DNA of 64,000 nucleotides from Devosia limi DSM 17137 (GTDB lineage Bacteria; Pseudomonadota; Alphaproteobacteria; Rhizobiales; Devosiaceae): contig NZ_FQVC01000004.1 of assembly GCF_900128975.1 (NCBI RefSeq), forward strand, positions 253,423 to 317,422. Reading direction: 5' to 3'. Of this stretch, positions 51,193-59,811 are shown piece after piece. Numbering within the stretch: the first letter of the stretch is position 1; each line of letters opens with the position of its first letter. The notes under the pieces were generated by a model. The model saw only the letters and a list, made by a program, of their open reading frames with translations. It searched no databases and was not told the DNA's origin. The position numbers and the translations under genes are program-made.

Positions 51193-51207
51193 GTAAGGCC
51201 ACGTTAA
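51193..51207 (+). promoter_or_regulatory. CtrA-like box upstream of the TPR protein gene
   Basis: GTAA-N7-TTAA is one base from the consensus, 95-113 bases before the start. It would give the TPR gene its own cell-cycle-controlled promoter inside the fliL cluster. Confidence 0.45.
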
Positions 51208-51319
51208 ACCCAACGCGCTAGGTTCAGGCACGAAAAGTGTTTGTAACCGCGTTTTCGAGCAGCCGAAGTGGATTGCTTCGGTCGGAAACGCTGAGTGTGC
51301 GTTGGGCGGGCAGAAGCCG

Positions 51320-54300
51320 GTGAAGACGACGTTCTGGGCAGGCTGGCAGAAAGCCACAGCAGCCTTATTGATCTGTGCCGCTCTGGTGGCGCTGGGCTTT
51401 GTCACGCCAGCCATGGCGCAGGACAAGGGACAGCTTTTCGTGACTCAGGAAGAGGGCTATGCCCGCCTGATCCTCAGTTTTCCCTCACGCGATAGCCTGC
51501 CGCCCTATTCGATGCGGCTGGAAAACGGCGTGCTCTCCATCGAATTCACCGACCCCGCCGATATCATGCTGCCGGATGTGAGCCTGACGCTGCCGGACTA
51601 TGTTTCGGTCGCCCGCGTCGATCCGGACCGCCGTGGCCTGCGGCTGGGCCTGCGCGCGGCATTCAATTTCAATCGTATCGAAGCCGGCGAGAAGCTGTTC
51701 ATCGATCTGCTGCCGTCGAGCTGGCAGGGCATGCCGCCGGCGCTGCCGCAGGACGTTATCGATGATTTGGCCGAACGGGCGCGTCTCGCCTCGATCAAGG
51801 CCGAGCAGGATCGCAAGGCCGCCGCGGCGCTGGAATTGCAGCCGGCAGCCAGCGTGCGGATCGGGCGCAATCCGACATTCCTGCGCCTGCAGTTCGATTG
51901 GACCATCGACACCAAGGCCGAGTTCGCTCAGGACAAGCTGGAGGGACTCCTGGCGTTCGAGTGGCCGGTCGCGATCGATCTCACGGCCCTTGAGGTCAAC
52001 CTGCCGCCCGAAATCGTCTCGGTGACGAGCGAGATCACCGCCGATGGCAATATGGTCTATCTGGAACTGGCCGAGGGCGTGCAGCCGCGGTTTTATCAGA
52101 ATTCGCCCAGGCAGGTCATTCTCGACATTGACCTGGGAGGCGCGAGCCTGCCGCCGCTGACGACTGCGGATCTGGCTGCCGAGGTCGATGCCCAGGCCAG
52201 CGCTGCCGTGCCGGAGGCTGGCGCAGAGACTGCTATTGCGCAACGGGGTGGGGTCGATGCGCTCTATCCCGCTACAGTCGCTGGAAGCGTGACGCCGTTC
52301 ATCAGCGTATTGGGGTCGACGGTACGGGTGGTGTTCCCCTTTGCCCAGGATACGCCGGCGGCGGTATTCCGGCGCGGCGATACCGTCTGGATGATGTTCG
52401 ACACCATGACGGGAATCGCGCGTCCGGCAGAATCAGAAGCGCTCGATGCGCTGGTCAGTGATTTTGCCGTAGTTGCTGCTGGTGATACCCAGGTGGTGCG
52501 GCTCGAGCTCAGCCAGGAACGGCTGGCGACACTGGGTTCGGAGGGCATGGCCTGGGTGCTGTCGCTGGGCGACATCATGCTGACGCCGACCGAACCGATT
52601 CAGCTCAATCGGCGGCGCAATATCGAAGGCCTGTTCGAAATGACGGCCGATGTGGTGCGGCCGGGCCGGGTACATGAATTCCGCGATCCGGTGGTGGGCG
52701 ATGTGCTGCAGGTGGTCACGGCCTACCCGCCGGCGCGCGGGCTGACGCGCAATCTGGACTATGTGGATTTCGCAGCACTGCGCACCGTGCATGGCATGGT
52801 GCTCAAGCCCAAAAATCTCAATCTCAACGTGGCGATCGAGAATCAGCTGGCGGTCATTTCCACCAATGGGGGGCTGACGGTTTCGGCGCTCGACCAGCCG
52901 CGCGCGGTCGGTGCCAGCCTCTCGGACACCGCGCGCGCCAGCTATGTCGACCTGAGGCGCCTGGAAGAGGTTGATACCGGCGCGTTCAACAAGCGCCGCG
53001 CACAATTGTTCGCCAATGCTGCCAGCTCCGAGGGCCGCGGGCAGGACGTGGCGCGGCTCGAACTGGCGCAATACCTGCTGGCCAATCGCTTCGCCCATGA
53101 GGCAATCGGTCTGTTGCGGGTGCTGGAGGGCGATCTTGAGGCAACGGACCTGACGCGCAAGGTGCGCATGTCGCTGGCCATCGCCAATACCGTGGCCAAT
53201 CGGCCCAATGACGCGCTCAAGATCCTCAATGCGTCGTCGATGGCGCAGGACACCGACGCGCTGATGTGGCGGACGATCGCGCGCGCCGATGCCCATGATT
53301 TCAAGGGCGCACGACTGGACGCGCTGGAATCGCAGTCAGTTACCGGCAATTATCCGCTCTGGGTGCGCAACCGCTTTGCCTTGGCCGCGACCCGTGGGGC
53401 TGTCGAAAGCGGCGATGCGCGCATGGCCGAGCACCTGCTGGGGGAGATGGATTTCGCCAATCTCAATGCCGAAGAGGCCAGCCTCTATCATCTGCTCGCG
53501 GGCCGCGCCGATGAAGCGCAGGGGCGGATGAACGAAGCCATCGATACCTATGGCCAGGTGATATCCGCCGATATCCGCCCGACACGGGCGGAGGCGATCT
53601 ATCGCACGCTGTCGATCCTGGATGGCGAAGGCAAGCTCAACCTGTCAAAGGCAACCGAAACCCTGGCGGCCGAGGCGATGCTCTGGCGCGGCGACGCCCT
53701 GGAGGCCGACATGCAGAAGATGCTGGCCGAACTGTATTTCCGTGATGGCGCATACCGCCCGGCCTTTGAAACGGTCAAACAGGCGGTGGCGAACTATCCC
53801 GAAAGCGCGTCCATCAACGCGCTGCGCGATGAGGCGCAGAAGGTGTTTGCCGAACTCTTCCTCGATGGCCGTGCCGATGCGCTGGGGCCGGTGGATGCGC
53901 TCGGCATCTATTATGACTTCCGTCACCTGACCCCTTCAGGTGTGCGCGGCGATGAAATGATCCGCAATCTGGCGCGGCGACTGGTCAAGGTCGACCTGCT
54001 GGCCCAGGCTGCGGAGTTGCTCGACTATCAGCTGCAAAACCGGCTGCGCGGCGTGGCCCGAACCCAGATTGCCGCTGATCTGGCGATAATCTATCTGGCC
54101 GACCGGAGGCCGCAGGATGCGCTGCGGGTGCTCAACCAGACCCAGTTGCCGGACCTGCCGGCGGGCCTGGTGCGGCAGCGGCGTATCCTGGAGGCGCGGG
54201 CGCTGATCGATGGTGGCCGCGACCAGTTGGGCCTGGACTTGCTGCGCACCATGAGCGGACGCGATGCCGACCTGTTGCGCATCGATGCGCATTGGCGGGG

Positions 54301-54685
54301 GAAGCGCTATTCGCAGGCCAGCGAAATGCTCGAAGCCATGTACGCCCAGAGTGGCGTCACCACCACATTGGGCCAGCCCGCGCGCATGAGCATCATCAAG
54401 GCGGCCGTGGGGTATGTGCTGAGCAATGACCGGTTCGGGCTGTCGCGGCTGCGCACCAAGTTCGGCGATCGCATGGTCACCACGCCGGAATGGCCGATGT
54501 TCGATTTCGTAACCGGCGATATCGAGACCACAAGCCTGGAGTTCAAGAGAGTGGCGCGTGAAGTCTCGGGCCTCGATAGCCTGAATGCCTTCCTGGCATC
54601 CTATCGTGAAACCTATGGATCGGGCGGGGCACTGGCCCCGCTCACCGCCAGCAAGGGCGATCAGACCGTCGCCAGCCTCAACTAG
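51320..54685 (+). CDS. Large exported TPR-repeat protein of the fliL cluster
   Basis: This 1121-residue precursor has a signal peptide (KATAALLICAALVALGFVTP AMA, then QDKGQLFV). The first 480 residues are beta-rich (YARLILSFPSRDSLPPYSMR, VRVVFPFAQDTPAAVF) and the rest are helical TPR-like repeats (LAQYLLANRFAHEAIGLLRV, ADLAIIYLADRRPQDALRVL). Alphaproteobacteria often have a large TPR protein at the end of fliL-fliM-pflI-motE, but its role is not established. A periplasmic motor or positioning scaffold is plausible. The start is GTG 51320 or TTG 51302; neither has a strong ribosome site. Confidence 0.7.
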   Translation: MKTTFWAGWQKATAALLICAALVALGFVTPAMAQDKGQLFVTQEEGYARLILSFPSRDSLPPYSMRLENGVLSIEFTDPADIMLPDVSLTLPDYVSVARVDPDRRGLRLGLRAAFNFNRIEAGEKLFIDLLPSSWQGMPPALPQDVIDDLAERARLASIKAEQDRKAAAALELQPAASVRIGRNPTFLRLQFDWTIDTKAEFAQDKLEGLLAFEWPVAIDLTALEVNLPPEIVSVTSEITADGNMVYLELAEGVQPRFYQNSPRQVILDIDLGGASLPPLTTADLAAEVDAQASAAVPEAGAETAIAQRGGVDALYPATVAGSVTPFISVLGSTVRVVFPFAQDTPAAVFRRGDTVWMMFDTMTGIARPAESEALDALVSDFAVVAAGDTQVVRLELSQERLATLGSEGMAWVLSLGDIMLTPTEPIQLNRRRNIEGLFEMTADVVRPGRVHEFRDPVVGDVLQVVTAYPPARGLTRNLDYVDFAALRTVHGMVLKPKNLNLNVAIENQLAVISTNGGLTVSALDQPRAVGASLSDTARASYVDLRRLEEVDTGAFNKRRAQLFANAASSEGRGQDVARLELAQYLLANRFAHEAIGLLRVLEGDLEATDLTRKVRMSLAIANTVANRPNDALKILNASSMAQDTDALMWRTIARADAHDFKGARLDALESQSVTGNYPLWVRNRFALAATRGAVESGDARMAEHLLGEMDFANLNAEEASLYHLLAGRADEAQGRMNEAIDTYGQVISADIRPTRAEAIYRTLSILDGEGKLNLSKATETLAAEAMLWRGDALEADMQKMLAELYFRDGAYRPAFETVKQAVANYPESASINALRDEAQKVFAELFLDGRADALGPVDALGIYYDFRHLTPSGVRGDEMIRNLARRLVKVDLLAQAAELLDYQLQNRLRGVARTQIAADLAIIYLADRRPQDALRVLNQTQLPDLPAGLVRQRRILEARALIDGGRDQLGLDLLRTMSGRDADLLRIDAHWRGKRYSQASEMLEAMYAQSGVTTTLGQPARMSIIKAAVGYVLSNDRFGLSRLRTKFGDRMVTTPEWPMFDFVTGDIETTSLEFKRVAREVSGLDSLNAFLASYRETYGSGGALAPLTASKGDQTVASLN

Positions 54686-54718
54686 CCCAGGGCCGGTGGC
54701 GACCGTGCCTCCGGTCGA

Positions 54719-55462
54719 CTATCCGCTGACGAAACTTCGCACCAGAGATCCGGCGACCAGATACCAGCCGTCGACCAGCACGAAGAAGATCAGCTTGAAC
54801 GGCAGCGAGATGACAATCGGGGGCAGCATCATCATGCCCATCGACATCAGCACCGACGCCACGACCATGTCGATCACCACAAAGGGCAGGAAGAGCAGAA
54901 AGCCAATCTCGAAGGCGCGTCGCAGTTCCGAGATCATGAAGGCCGGGATCAGCAATTGCAGCGAAATCTCTTCGGGCTCGGCTGGCGGTTCCGCATTGGT
55001 GAGGTCATAGAAGAGCTCCAGGTCCTTCTCGCGCACATTGGCACGCATGAATTCATGGATGGGCTGACTGCCCAGCTGGAAGGCTTCTGTCGCCTCTATC
55101 TGCCCGGCCATCAGTGGTGCAATACCCTGATTATAAGTGGCCTCGAGCGTCGGGGTCATGACGAAGATGGTCAGGAACAGCGCCAGTGACACCATCACCG
55201 AATTGGGCGGTGCCGTCTGCAGGCCGATGGCGGTACGCAGCAGCGACAGCACGACAACGATGCGCGTGAAGCTGGTGACCATCACCAGGATCGACGGGGC
55301 CAGCGACAGCAGCGTGATCAGCCCGATGAGCTGGATCGCCCGCTCGGTCAGCGAGGTCTCGTCGCCGAAATCGATGGAGAGGTCCTGCCCGAACGCCAGG
55401 CTGGGCATCAGGGCGAGGGTTACGACAAGTGCAAGTCCGAGCCAGGGCGCGCGGCGGCGCAG
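54719..55462 (-). CDS. fliP: Flagellar export gate protein FliP (start unclear)
   Basis: FliP forms the core of the export gate with FliQ and FliR. The signal peptide RRRAPWLGLALVVTLALMPS...AFG and the family lines IVVVLSLLRTAIGLQTAPPN, PTLEATYNQGIAPL and LLIPAFMISELRRAFEIGFL are clear. No ATG, GTG or TTG lies in frame between the far upstream TTG 55621 (inside fliO) and ATG 55408 (inside the signal peptide). CTG 55462, five bases after the fliO stop, would give an ideal signal peptide and is shown as a best guess. TTG 55621 would give 300 residues. It converges on the TPR gene. Confidence 0.85.
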   Translation of the reverse strand: MRRRAPWLGLALVVTLALMPSLAFGQDLSIDFGDETSLTERAIQLIGLITLLSLAPSILVMVTSFTRIVVVLSLLRTAIGLQTAPPNSVMVSLALFLTIFVMTPTLEATYNQGIAPLMAGQIEATEAFQLGSQPIHEFMRANVREKDLELFYDLTNAEPPAEPEEISLQLLIPAFMISELRRAFEIGFLLFLPFVVIDMVVASVLMSMGMMMLPPIVISLPFKLIFFVLVDGWYLVAGSLVRSFVSG

Positions 55463-55466
55463 TCCC

Positions 55467-56084
55467 CTAGCGGCCGTCGGCTTTGCGGTCGTCGCGATGG
55501 GTGTCGCCGAATTGATCGCCCAACTCCGTGGTTCTGCCCTCCTGGCGGGCAGAGACCTCTTTAGCTGAGTCGTGGGCCGGGTGATCCGATTTATCGGGGT
55601 TTCCCGCCTCTGAACGATCAACGGGGCGCATCAGACCGGTATGGCGCAGCGAACTCGGTTGCCGCAGTGGCTCGATGGTGGCGGCTGGCAGGGGCTCGGG
55701 CGCGGGTTCGGCGCGCGGTTTCATCGGTGGACGGGGGGCGACGCGCGCCGCGCCGGGCAGGGGCCGGCGAACCTGCTGGGCGACCGGGGTTTCGACAACG
55801 GGAATGCCGGTTTCCACAACCAGGTCCTGGGCGCCGCCGGTGAGGATCAGGTGCTCGACATTATCGCGCCGGACAATGATCAACTGGCGGCGCGGATCGA
55901 GCGACAGCGTGTCGACGACCGAGAGACGACGCTGGCGGCCGCGCGCGACATTGCCCGAAGCAGCGAATACCAGCTTGAGCAGCCAGACTGCCAGCACGAT
56001 CAGCACCAGCACGATGCCGAGCGCGAAAAAAGCTGTCAGCACAGTATTGCCTGAACCACCGAAGAGGCTGGTGAGGAATTGCAC
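55467..56084 (-). CDS. fliO: Flagellar biosynthesis protein FliO
   Basis: This 205-residue membrane protein helps assemble the FliP-FliR gate. There is one transmembrane helix (about 15-40: TVLTAFFALGIVLVLIVLAV WLLKL) and then the FliO domain (RLSVVDTLSLDPRRQLIIVR, EHLILTGGAQDLVVETGI). The C-terminal third is Pro/Arg-rich and poorly conserved. GTG 56084 is chosen because AGGAGA lies six bases upstream; GTG 56111 would lack a ribosome site. fliP follows at once on the same strand. Confidence 0.87.
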   Translation of the reverse strand: MQFLTSLFGGSGNTVLTAFFALGIVLVLIVLAVWLLKLVFAASGNVARGRQRRLSVVDTLSLDPRRQLIIVRRDNVEHLILTGGAQDLVVETGIPVVETPVAQQVRRPLPGAARVAPRPPMKPRAEPAPEPLPAATIEPLRQPSSLRHTGLMRPVDRSEAGNPDKSDHPAHDSAKEVSARQEGRTTELGDQFGDTHRDDRKADGR

Positions 56085-56122
56085 GCGTCGTCTCCTAAAG
56101 TCGTTTGCCACCCGAGTCGGTG

Positions 56123-56137
56123 CGGCAGATTTTGCCG
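56123..56137. promoter_or_regulatory. CGGCA-N5-TGCCG palindrome upstream of fliO
   Basis: CGGCAGATTTTGCCG is identical to the 15-mer before fliX (34564-34578). It lies 40 bases before the fliO start on one side and about 145 from flgB on the other. Confidence 0.55.
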
Positions 56138-56193
56138 ATTAGACCCTGCAAATATGCAAATTGCGAGGCTCAAGGGCTTTCTGGCCTGCGCAG

Positions 56194-56208
56194 TTAACAC
56201 TTGGTTAA
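56194..56208 (+). promoter_or_regulatory. CtrA box upstream of flgB
   Basis: TTAA-CACTTGG-TTAA followed by CCAT is a perfect match to the CtrA consensus, 59 bases before the flgB start. Confidence 0.75.
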
Positions 56209-56216
56209 CCATCGCC

Positions 56217-56231
56217 CGGCAAAACTTGCCT
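56217..56231. promoter_or_regulatory. ftr-like site after the flgB CtrA box
   Basis: CGGCA-AAACT-TGCCT sits nine bases after the CtrA box, near the expected start of transcription. This position fits repression of an early flagellar promoter by an FlbD-type protein. Confidence 0.5.
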
Positions 56232-56266
56232 ATCACGCAATCGAGTCTGGCGGGGGAAATCGGCCG

Positions 56267-56674
56267 ATGGGCCTCATGGATATGCCGGTCTTTACCGCGC
56301 TCACCGACAAGATGCGCTGGCATCAGACCCGTCAAGGGCTGCTTGCCGAAAACGTTGCCAATGCGGAAACGCCCGGATACCGCGGCCGTGACCTCAAGCA
56401 GTTCGACTTTGCCGAGCAGATGAACGGTTTTTCGTCGGCCAGCGTGACGACGTCGGCCACCCAGAAGATGCACTTTTCGGTGGGCGGCGCCGAGGGCGGT
56501 GCCTTCGGGGCGCAACGCATGGCCAATTTCGAGCTGACGCCGGAAGGCAATGGCGTGACGCTGGAAGACGAGATGATGAAGGTCACCACCAACCTGATGG
56601 ATTATCAGGCGGCGACGTCTCTCTACCAGAAGTCGATCAAGATCCTACGTACCGCACTTGGCCGGCAGGCCTAG
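56267..56674 (+). CDS. flgB: Proximal rod protein FlgB
   Basis: This 135-residue protein includes MRWHQTRQGLLAENVANAET with PGYRGRDLKQFDF, and the C-terminal NLMDYQAATSLYQKSIKILR. It is the most proximal rod subunit after FliE. ATG 56267 has GGGGGAAA upstream and matches family length; an open frame extends to 56201 but would pass through the CtrA box and ftr-like site. It heads the flgB-flgC-fliE-fliQ-fliR-flhB cluster. Confidence 0.95.
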   Translation: MGLMDMPVFTALTDKMRWHQTRQGLLAENVANAETPGYRGRDLKQFDFAEQMNGFSSASVTTSATQKMHFSVGGAEGGAFGAQRMANFELTPEGNGVTLEDEMMKVTTNLMDYQAATSLYQKSIKILRTALGRQA

Positions 56675-56685
56675 GAGAATCCTAG

Positions 56686-57099
56686 ATGGTGGACTTCAAT
56701 TCCTCGCTCCGGATCGCCGCAACCGGCCTGCATGCGCAGACCGCGCGGATGCGCATCATTGCGGAAAACCTCGCCAATTCCAGCTCGGCCGGCAAGGCGC
56801 CGGGCGACGAGCCGTACCGGCGTCGGGTGCCGACTTTCCAGGCAAGCTTCGATGCCGAAATTGGCGGCAAGGTCGTCGAGGTGGGCAAGCTGGCCTACGA
56901 CATGAGCGATTTCAAATCCCGCTACGAACCCGGTCACCCCGCCGCCAATGGCGAGGGCTATGTGCAGTATCCCAATGTGGATCCGCTGATCGAGTCGATG
57001 GACATGCGCGAGGCGCAGCGCACCTACGAAGCCAATCTGAATGTCGTCACCGTCACCCGGCAGATGCTGGGCCGGACCCTCGATATCCTGCGCGGCTGA
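56686..57099 (+). CDS. flgC: Proximal rod protein FlgC
   Basis: The 137-residue protein has FNSSLRIAATGLHAQTARMR with IIAENLANSSS and the ending RTYEANLNVVTVTRQMLGRT. The line HPAANGEGYVQYPNVDPLIE is FlgC-specific. It lies 11 bases after flgB with a good ribosome site (GGAGAATCC). Confidence 0.97.
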   Translation: MVDFNSSLRIAATGLHAQTARMRIIAENLANSSSAGKAPGDEPYRRRVPTFQASFDAEIGGKVVEVGKLAYDMSDFKSRYEPGHPAANGEGYVQYPNVDPLIESMDMREAQRTYEANLNVVTVTRQMLGRTLDILRG

Positions 57100-57117
57100 A
57101 CGAAAGAGAAACCCTAA

Positions 57118-57444
57118 ATGGTATCGACCCCATTCAATGCCGCTACCGCTGCCTATGGCAATGCCGCGCGGCTCATCACCCAGGCCGCCGCCAAGCCAGC
57201 TGCAGACCTGACGGCCACCGCCGGAGGCGGGGACTTTTCGGCCTTCCTCGCACAGAGCCTGCAGGGCGTCGTCGATAGCGGCAAGGCCTCCGACCAGATG
57301 GCCATGGACATGGTCAGCGGCAAGGCCAATGTCGTCGACATGGTCACCGCCATTTCGGAAACCGAAATCGCCATCGAGAGCATGGTGACGATCCGTGACC
57401 GGGTGATCTCGGCCTATGAAGAAATCATGCGGATGCCGATCTGA
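57118..57444 (+). CDS. fliE: Hook-basal body protein FliE
   Basis: This 108-residue protein links MS-ring and rod. The family pattern is FSAFLAQSLQGVVDSGKASD then VDMVTAISETEIAIESMVTI and RDRVISAYEEIMRMPI. Length matches FliE (about 105). It is in place between flgC and fliQ. Confidence 0.95.
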   Translation: MVSTPFNAATAAYGNAARLITQAAAKPAADLTATAGGGDFSAFLAQSLQGVVDSGKASDQMAMDMVSGKANVVDMVTAISETEIAIESMVTIRDRVISAYEEIMRMPI

Positions 57445-57548
57445 TCTTCCCGCCGCAGGGCGATGCTCTCGCGGTGCCGCGTCCATGGGAGTAGATTGGG
57501 GCGGTGCAGGCGACGATTCGTAGCCCGGCAACTGCCAGGAAAGCAGCA

Positions 57549-57815
57549 ATGAGCGGCGCAGAAGTTCTCGACATCGCCACCGACGGCATCTGGACACTGA
57601 TCATCGTATCGCTGCCCATGATGATGGTCGGGCTTGTCGTGGGCGTGGTGATCGCGCTGTTCCAGGCGCTGACCCAGATCCAGGAAATGACCCTGGTCTT
57701 CGTCCCCAAGATCATCGCCATTTTCGTGACCATGCTCCTCACCCTGCCATTTCTGGGTGCAACCATGGCCGCCTATATGGACCGGGTGATCGATATGATC
57801 ATCGTGGGCGGTTGA
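57549..57815 (+). CDS. fliQ: Flagellar export gate protein FliQ
   Basis: This 88-residue membrane protein has two helices, GIWTLIIVSLPMMMVGLVVG and KIIAIFVTMLLTLPFLGATM, with the conserved loop FQALTQIQEMTLVFVPK. ATG 57549 with AGGAAAG upstream gives the usual length. fliR overlaps it by four bases. Confidence 0.96.
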   Translation: MSGAEVLDIATDGIWTLIIVSLPMMMVGLVVGVVIALFQALTQIQEMTLVFVPKIIAIFVTMLLTLPFLGATMAAYMDRVIDMIIVGG

Positions 57816-58582
57816 TGACCCTTTCGCTGGATTGGCTGCCCAACACGGCCTTCCTTTATATTCTGCTGTTCGCGCGGATCGGCGCGATCCTGATGCTGAT
57901 GCCGGCTTTGGGCGAACAGATGATCCCGGCGCGCATGCGCCTGAGCTTTGCGCTGGCATTTACCCTGGTGGTCTATCCACTGCTGGCGGACTCGCTGCCA
58001 TCGATGCCGGTGGAAATGTCGGGGATCGTTGGCCTGCTGTTTCATGAACTGGCCATCGGGCTGATCCTGGGCGCCATTGCCCGCATCACGGTGATGGCCA
58101 CGCAGGTGGCCGGCGCCATCGTCGCGTTTCAGACCGGCCTCAGCGGCGCCATGGCCGCGGATCCGACCCAGGCGGGGGTGCAGGGGGCGGTGTTCGGCAG
58201 CTTCCTGTCCTTCCTCGGGGTCACGCTGATCTTCGCCACGGACCTGCATCACGTTGCGCTTGCCGCCACTTTTGACAGCTACATGGTGTTCCGTCCCACC
58301 GATCCCCTGATGTTCGACGATGCGGCGCAGCTGGCGATCCGCACTGTCTCCAGCGCCTTCATCATCGGCGTGCAGATGTCGGCGCCGTTCATCGTCTTCG
58401 GGCTGGTGTTCAACCTTGGGGCAGGGATCCTGGCGCGGCTGATGCCGCAATTGCAGGTCTATTTCGTGTTGATGCCGGCCAATATCATTGTCGGGCTGGT
58501 GCTGTTCGCGATGCTGCTGACCATGATGATGGGCTGGTACATCACCTCGTTCGAGAACCATCTTGCGATGTGGCGAGGCTAG
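57812..58582 (+). CDS. fliR: Flagellar export gate protein FliR
   Basis: This 256-residue protein has six hydrophobic helices, among them LYILLFARIGAILMLMPALG and ITVMATQVAGAIVAFQTGLS. The C-terminal helices GLVFNLGAGILARLMPQLQV and NIIVGLVLFAMLLTMMMGWY are typical. It is translationally coupled to fliQ; flhB starts three bases after its stop. Confidence 0.96.
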   Translation: MMTLSLDWLPNTAFLYILLFARIGAILMLMPALGEQMIPARMRLSFALAFTLVVYPLLADSLPSMPVEMSGIVGLLFHELAIGLILGAIARITVMATQVAGAIVAFQTGLSGAMAADPTQAGVQGAVFGSFLSFLGVTLIFATDLHHVALAATFDSYMVFRPTDPLMFDDAAQLAIRTVSSAFIIGVQMSAPFIVFGLVFNLGAGILARLMPQLQVYFVLMPANIIVGLVLFAMLLTMMMGWYITSFENHLAMWRG

Positions 58583-58585
58583 GCC

Positions 58586-59668
58586 ATGTCAGATGAAGCA
58601 CCCGAGCAATCCAGTAAAACCGAAGACCCCTCCCAAAAGAAGATGCAGGACGCCCGTGAGAAGGGCGACGTTGCCAAGAGCCAGGAAGTGACGACCTGGT
58701 TCATGCTGCTGGGGTCGGCGATCATCTTTGCTGGCATGGCCCCGGCGACGGGCGCCAATCTGACCGCCTCGCTCAAGGTGCTGATGGGCAATGCCGATCA
58801 GTTTGAAGTCGGCGGCGCGGCGTTTGGCAATTTCTTCAATGGCCTGGCGTTGTCACTGCTCGGAACGGTGCTGGCGCCGCTCGCCCTGCTATCGTTCTTC
58901 GCCATTGCCGCTAACCTCGTCCAGCATCCACCGCTGCTGTCGGTGGAACCGATTACGCCAAAATTCTCCAAGGTCTCGCCGCTGGCCGGGTTCAAGCGGT
59001 TGTTTTCCAGCGAGGCGCTGGTCAATTTCGTCAAGGGCCTGGTCAAGATCGGCATTGTGGGGGCGGTGCTGTTCTATGTGGTGTGGCCGGAGCGTGATCG
59101 CCTCGACACCATGATGACCGCCGATCCGCTGATCATCCTGGCCGACTTCCACGAGATCGGGATCAAGATTTTCGCCGCCACGCTGGCGGTCGTCACCGTC
59201 ATTGCCGGCGCCGACTTCATGTATGTGCGCCAGAAATGGTGGAAAAAGCAGATGATGACGGTCCAGGAAACCCGCGACGAATACAAGCAGATGGAAGGCG
59301 ATCCGCAGGTCAAGGGGCGCATCCGGCAGCTGCGGCATGACCGGGCCCGCTCACGCATGATGGCGGCCGTGCCGGATGCGACCGTGGTGATCACCAACCC
59401 GACCCACTATGCCGTGGCGCTCAAATATGATCGCTCGATGGGCGCGCCGGTCTGCGTGGCCAAGGGGGCCGACGCGGTTGCGTTGCGCATTCGCGCCCTC
59501 GCCACCGAAAACAATGTGCCCATTGTCGAGAACCCGCCGCTCGCCCGCGCGTTGTTCGCCAGTGTTCAGCTTGAAGACACCATTCCCAATGAGCACTTCA
59601 AGGCGGTGGCCGAAGTCATCGGCTTCGTGATGCGCCTCAAGGATAAGGGTGGTTGGCAGGCAAAGTGA
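58586..59668 (+). CDS. flhB: Export substrate-switch protein FlhB
   Basis: This 360-residue protein has four transmembrane helices and a cytoplasmic domain with the autocleavage site NPTH (N271-P272) in VVITNPTHYAVALKYDRSMG. The N-terminus SDEAPEQSSKTEDPSQKKMQ is typical. Cleavage switches export from rod/hook to filament substrates. It is last in the export group; 143 bases separate it from the CckA-type kinase. Confidence 0.97.
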   Translation: MSDEAPEQSSKTEDPSQKKMQDAREKGDVAKSQEVTTWFMLLGSAIIFAGMAPATGANLTASLKVLMGNADQFEVGGAAFGNFFNGLALSLLGTVLAPLALLSFFAIAANLVQHPPLLSVEPITPKFSKVSPLAGFKRLFSSEALVNFVKGLVKIGIVGAVLFYVVWPERDRLDTMMTADPLIILADFHEIGIKIFAATLAVVTVIAGADFMYVRQKWWKKQMMTVQETRDEYKQMEGDPQVKGRIRQLRHDRARSRMMAAVPDATVVITNPTHYAVALKYDRSMGAPVCVAKGADAVALRIRALATENNVPIVENPPLARALFASVQLEDTIPNEHFKAVAEVIGFVMRLKDKGGWQAK

Positions 59669-59811
59669 CAGATAGATTGCCGGAAAGCCGCACATTGGGC
59701 CGCTTCGATGTTGATAACCCGGTCTGCCCTCCCATGCGGGCGGGCCATTTGCTAGACCTTGGGGACGGCCCTGATTCGACTTTGACCCCGTCCCTTGGAG
59801 CACCCTAACCC

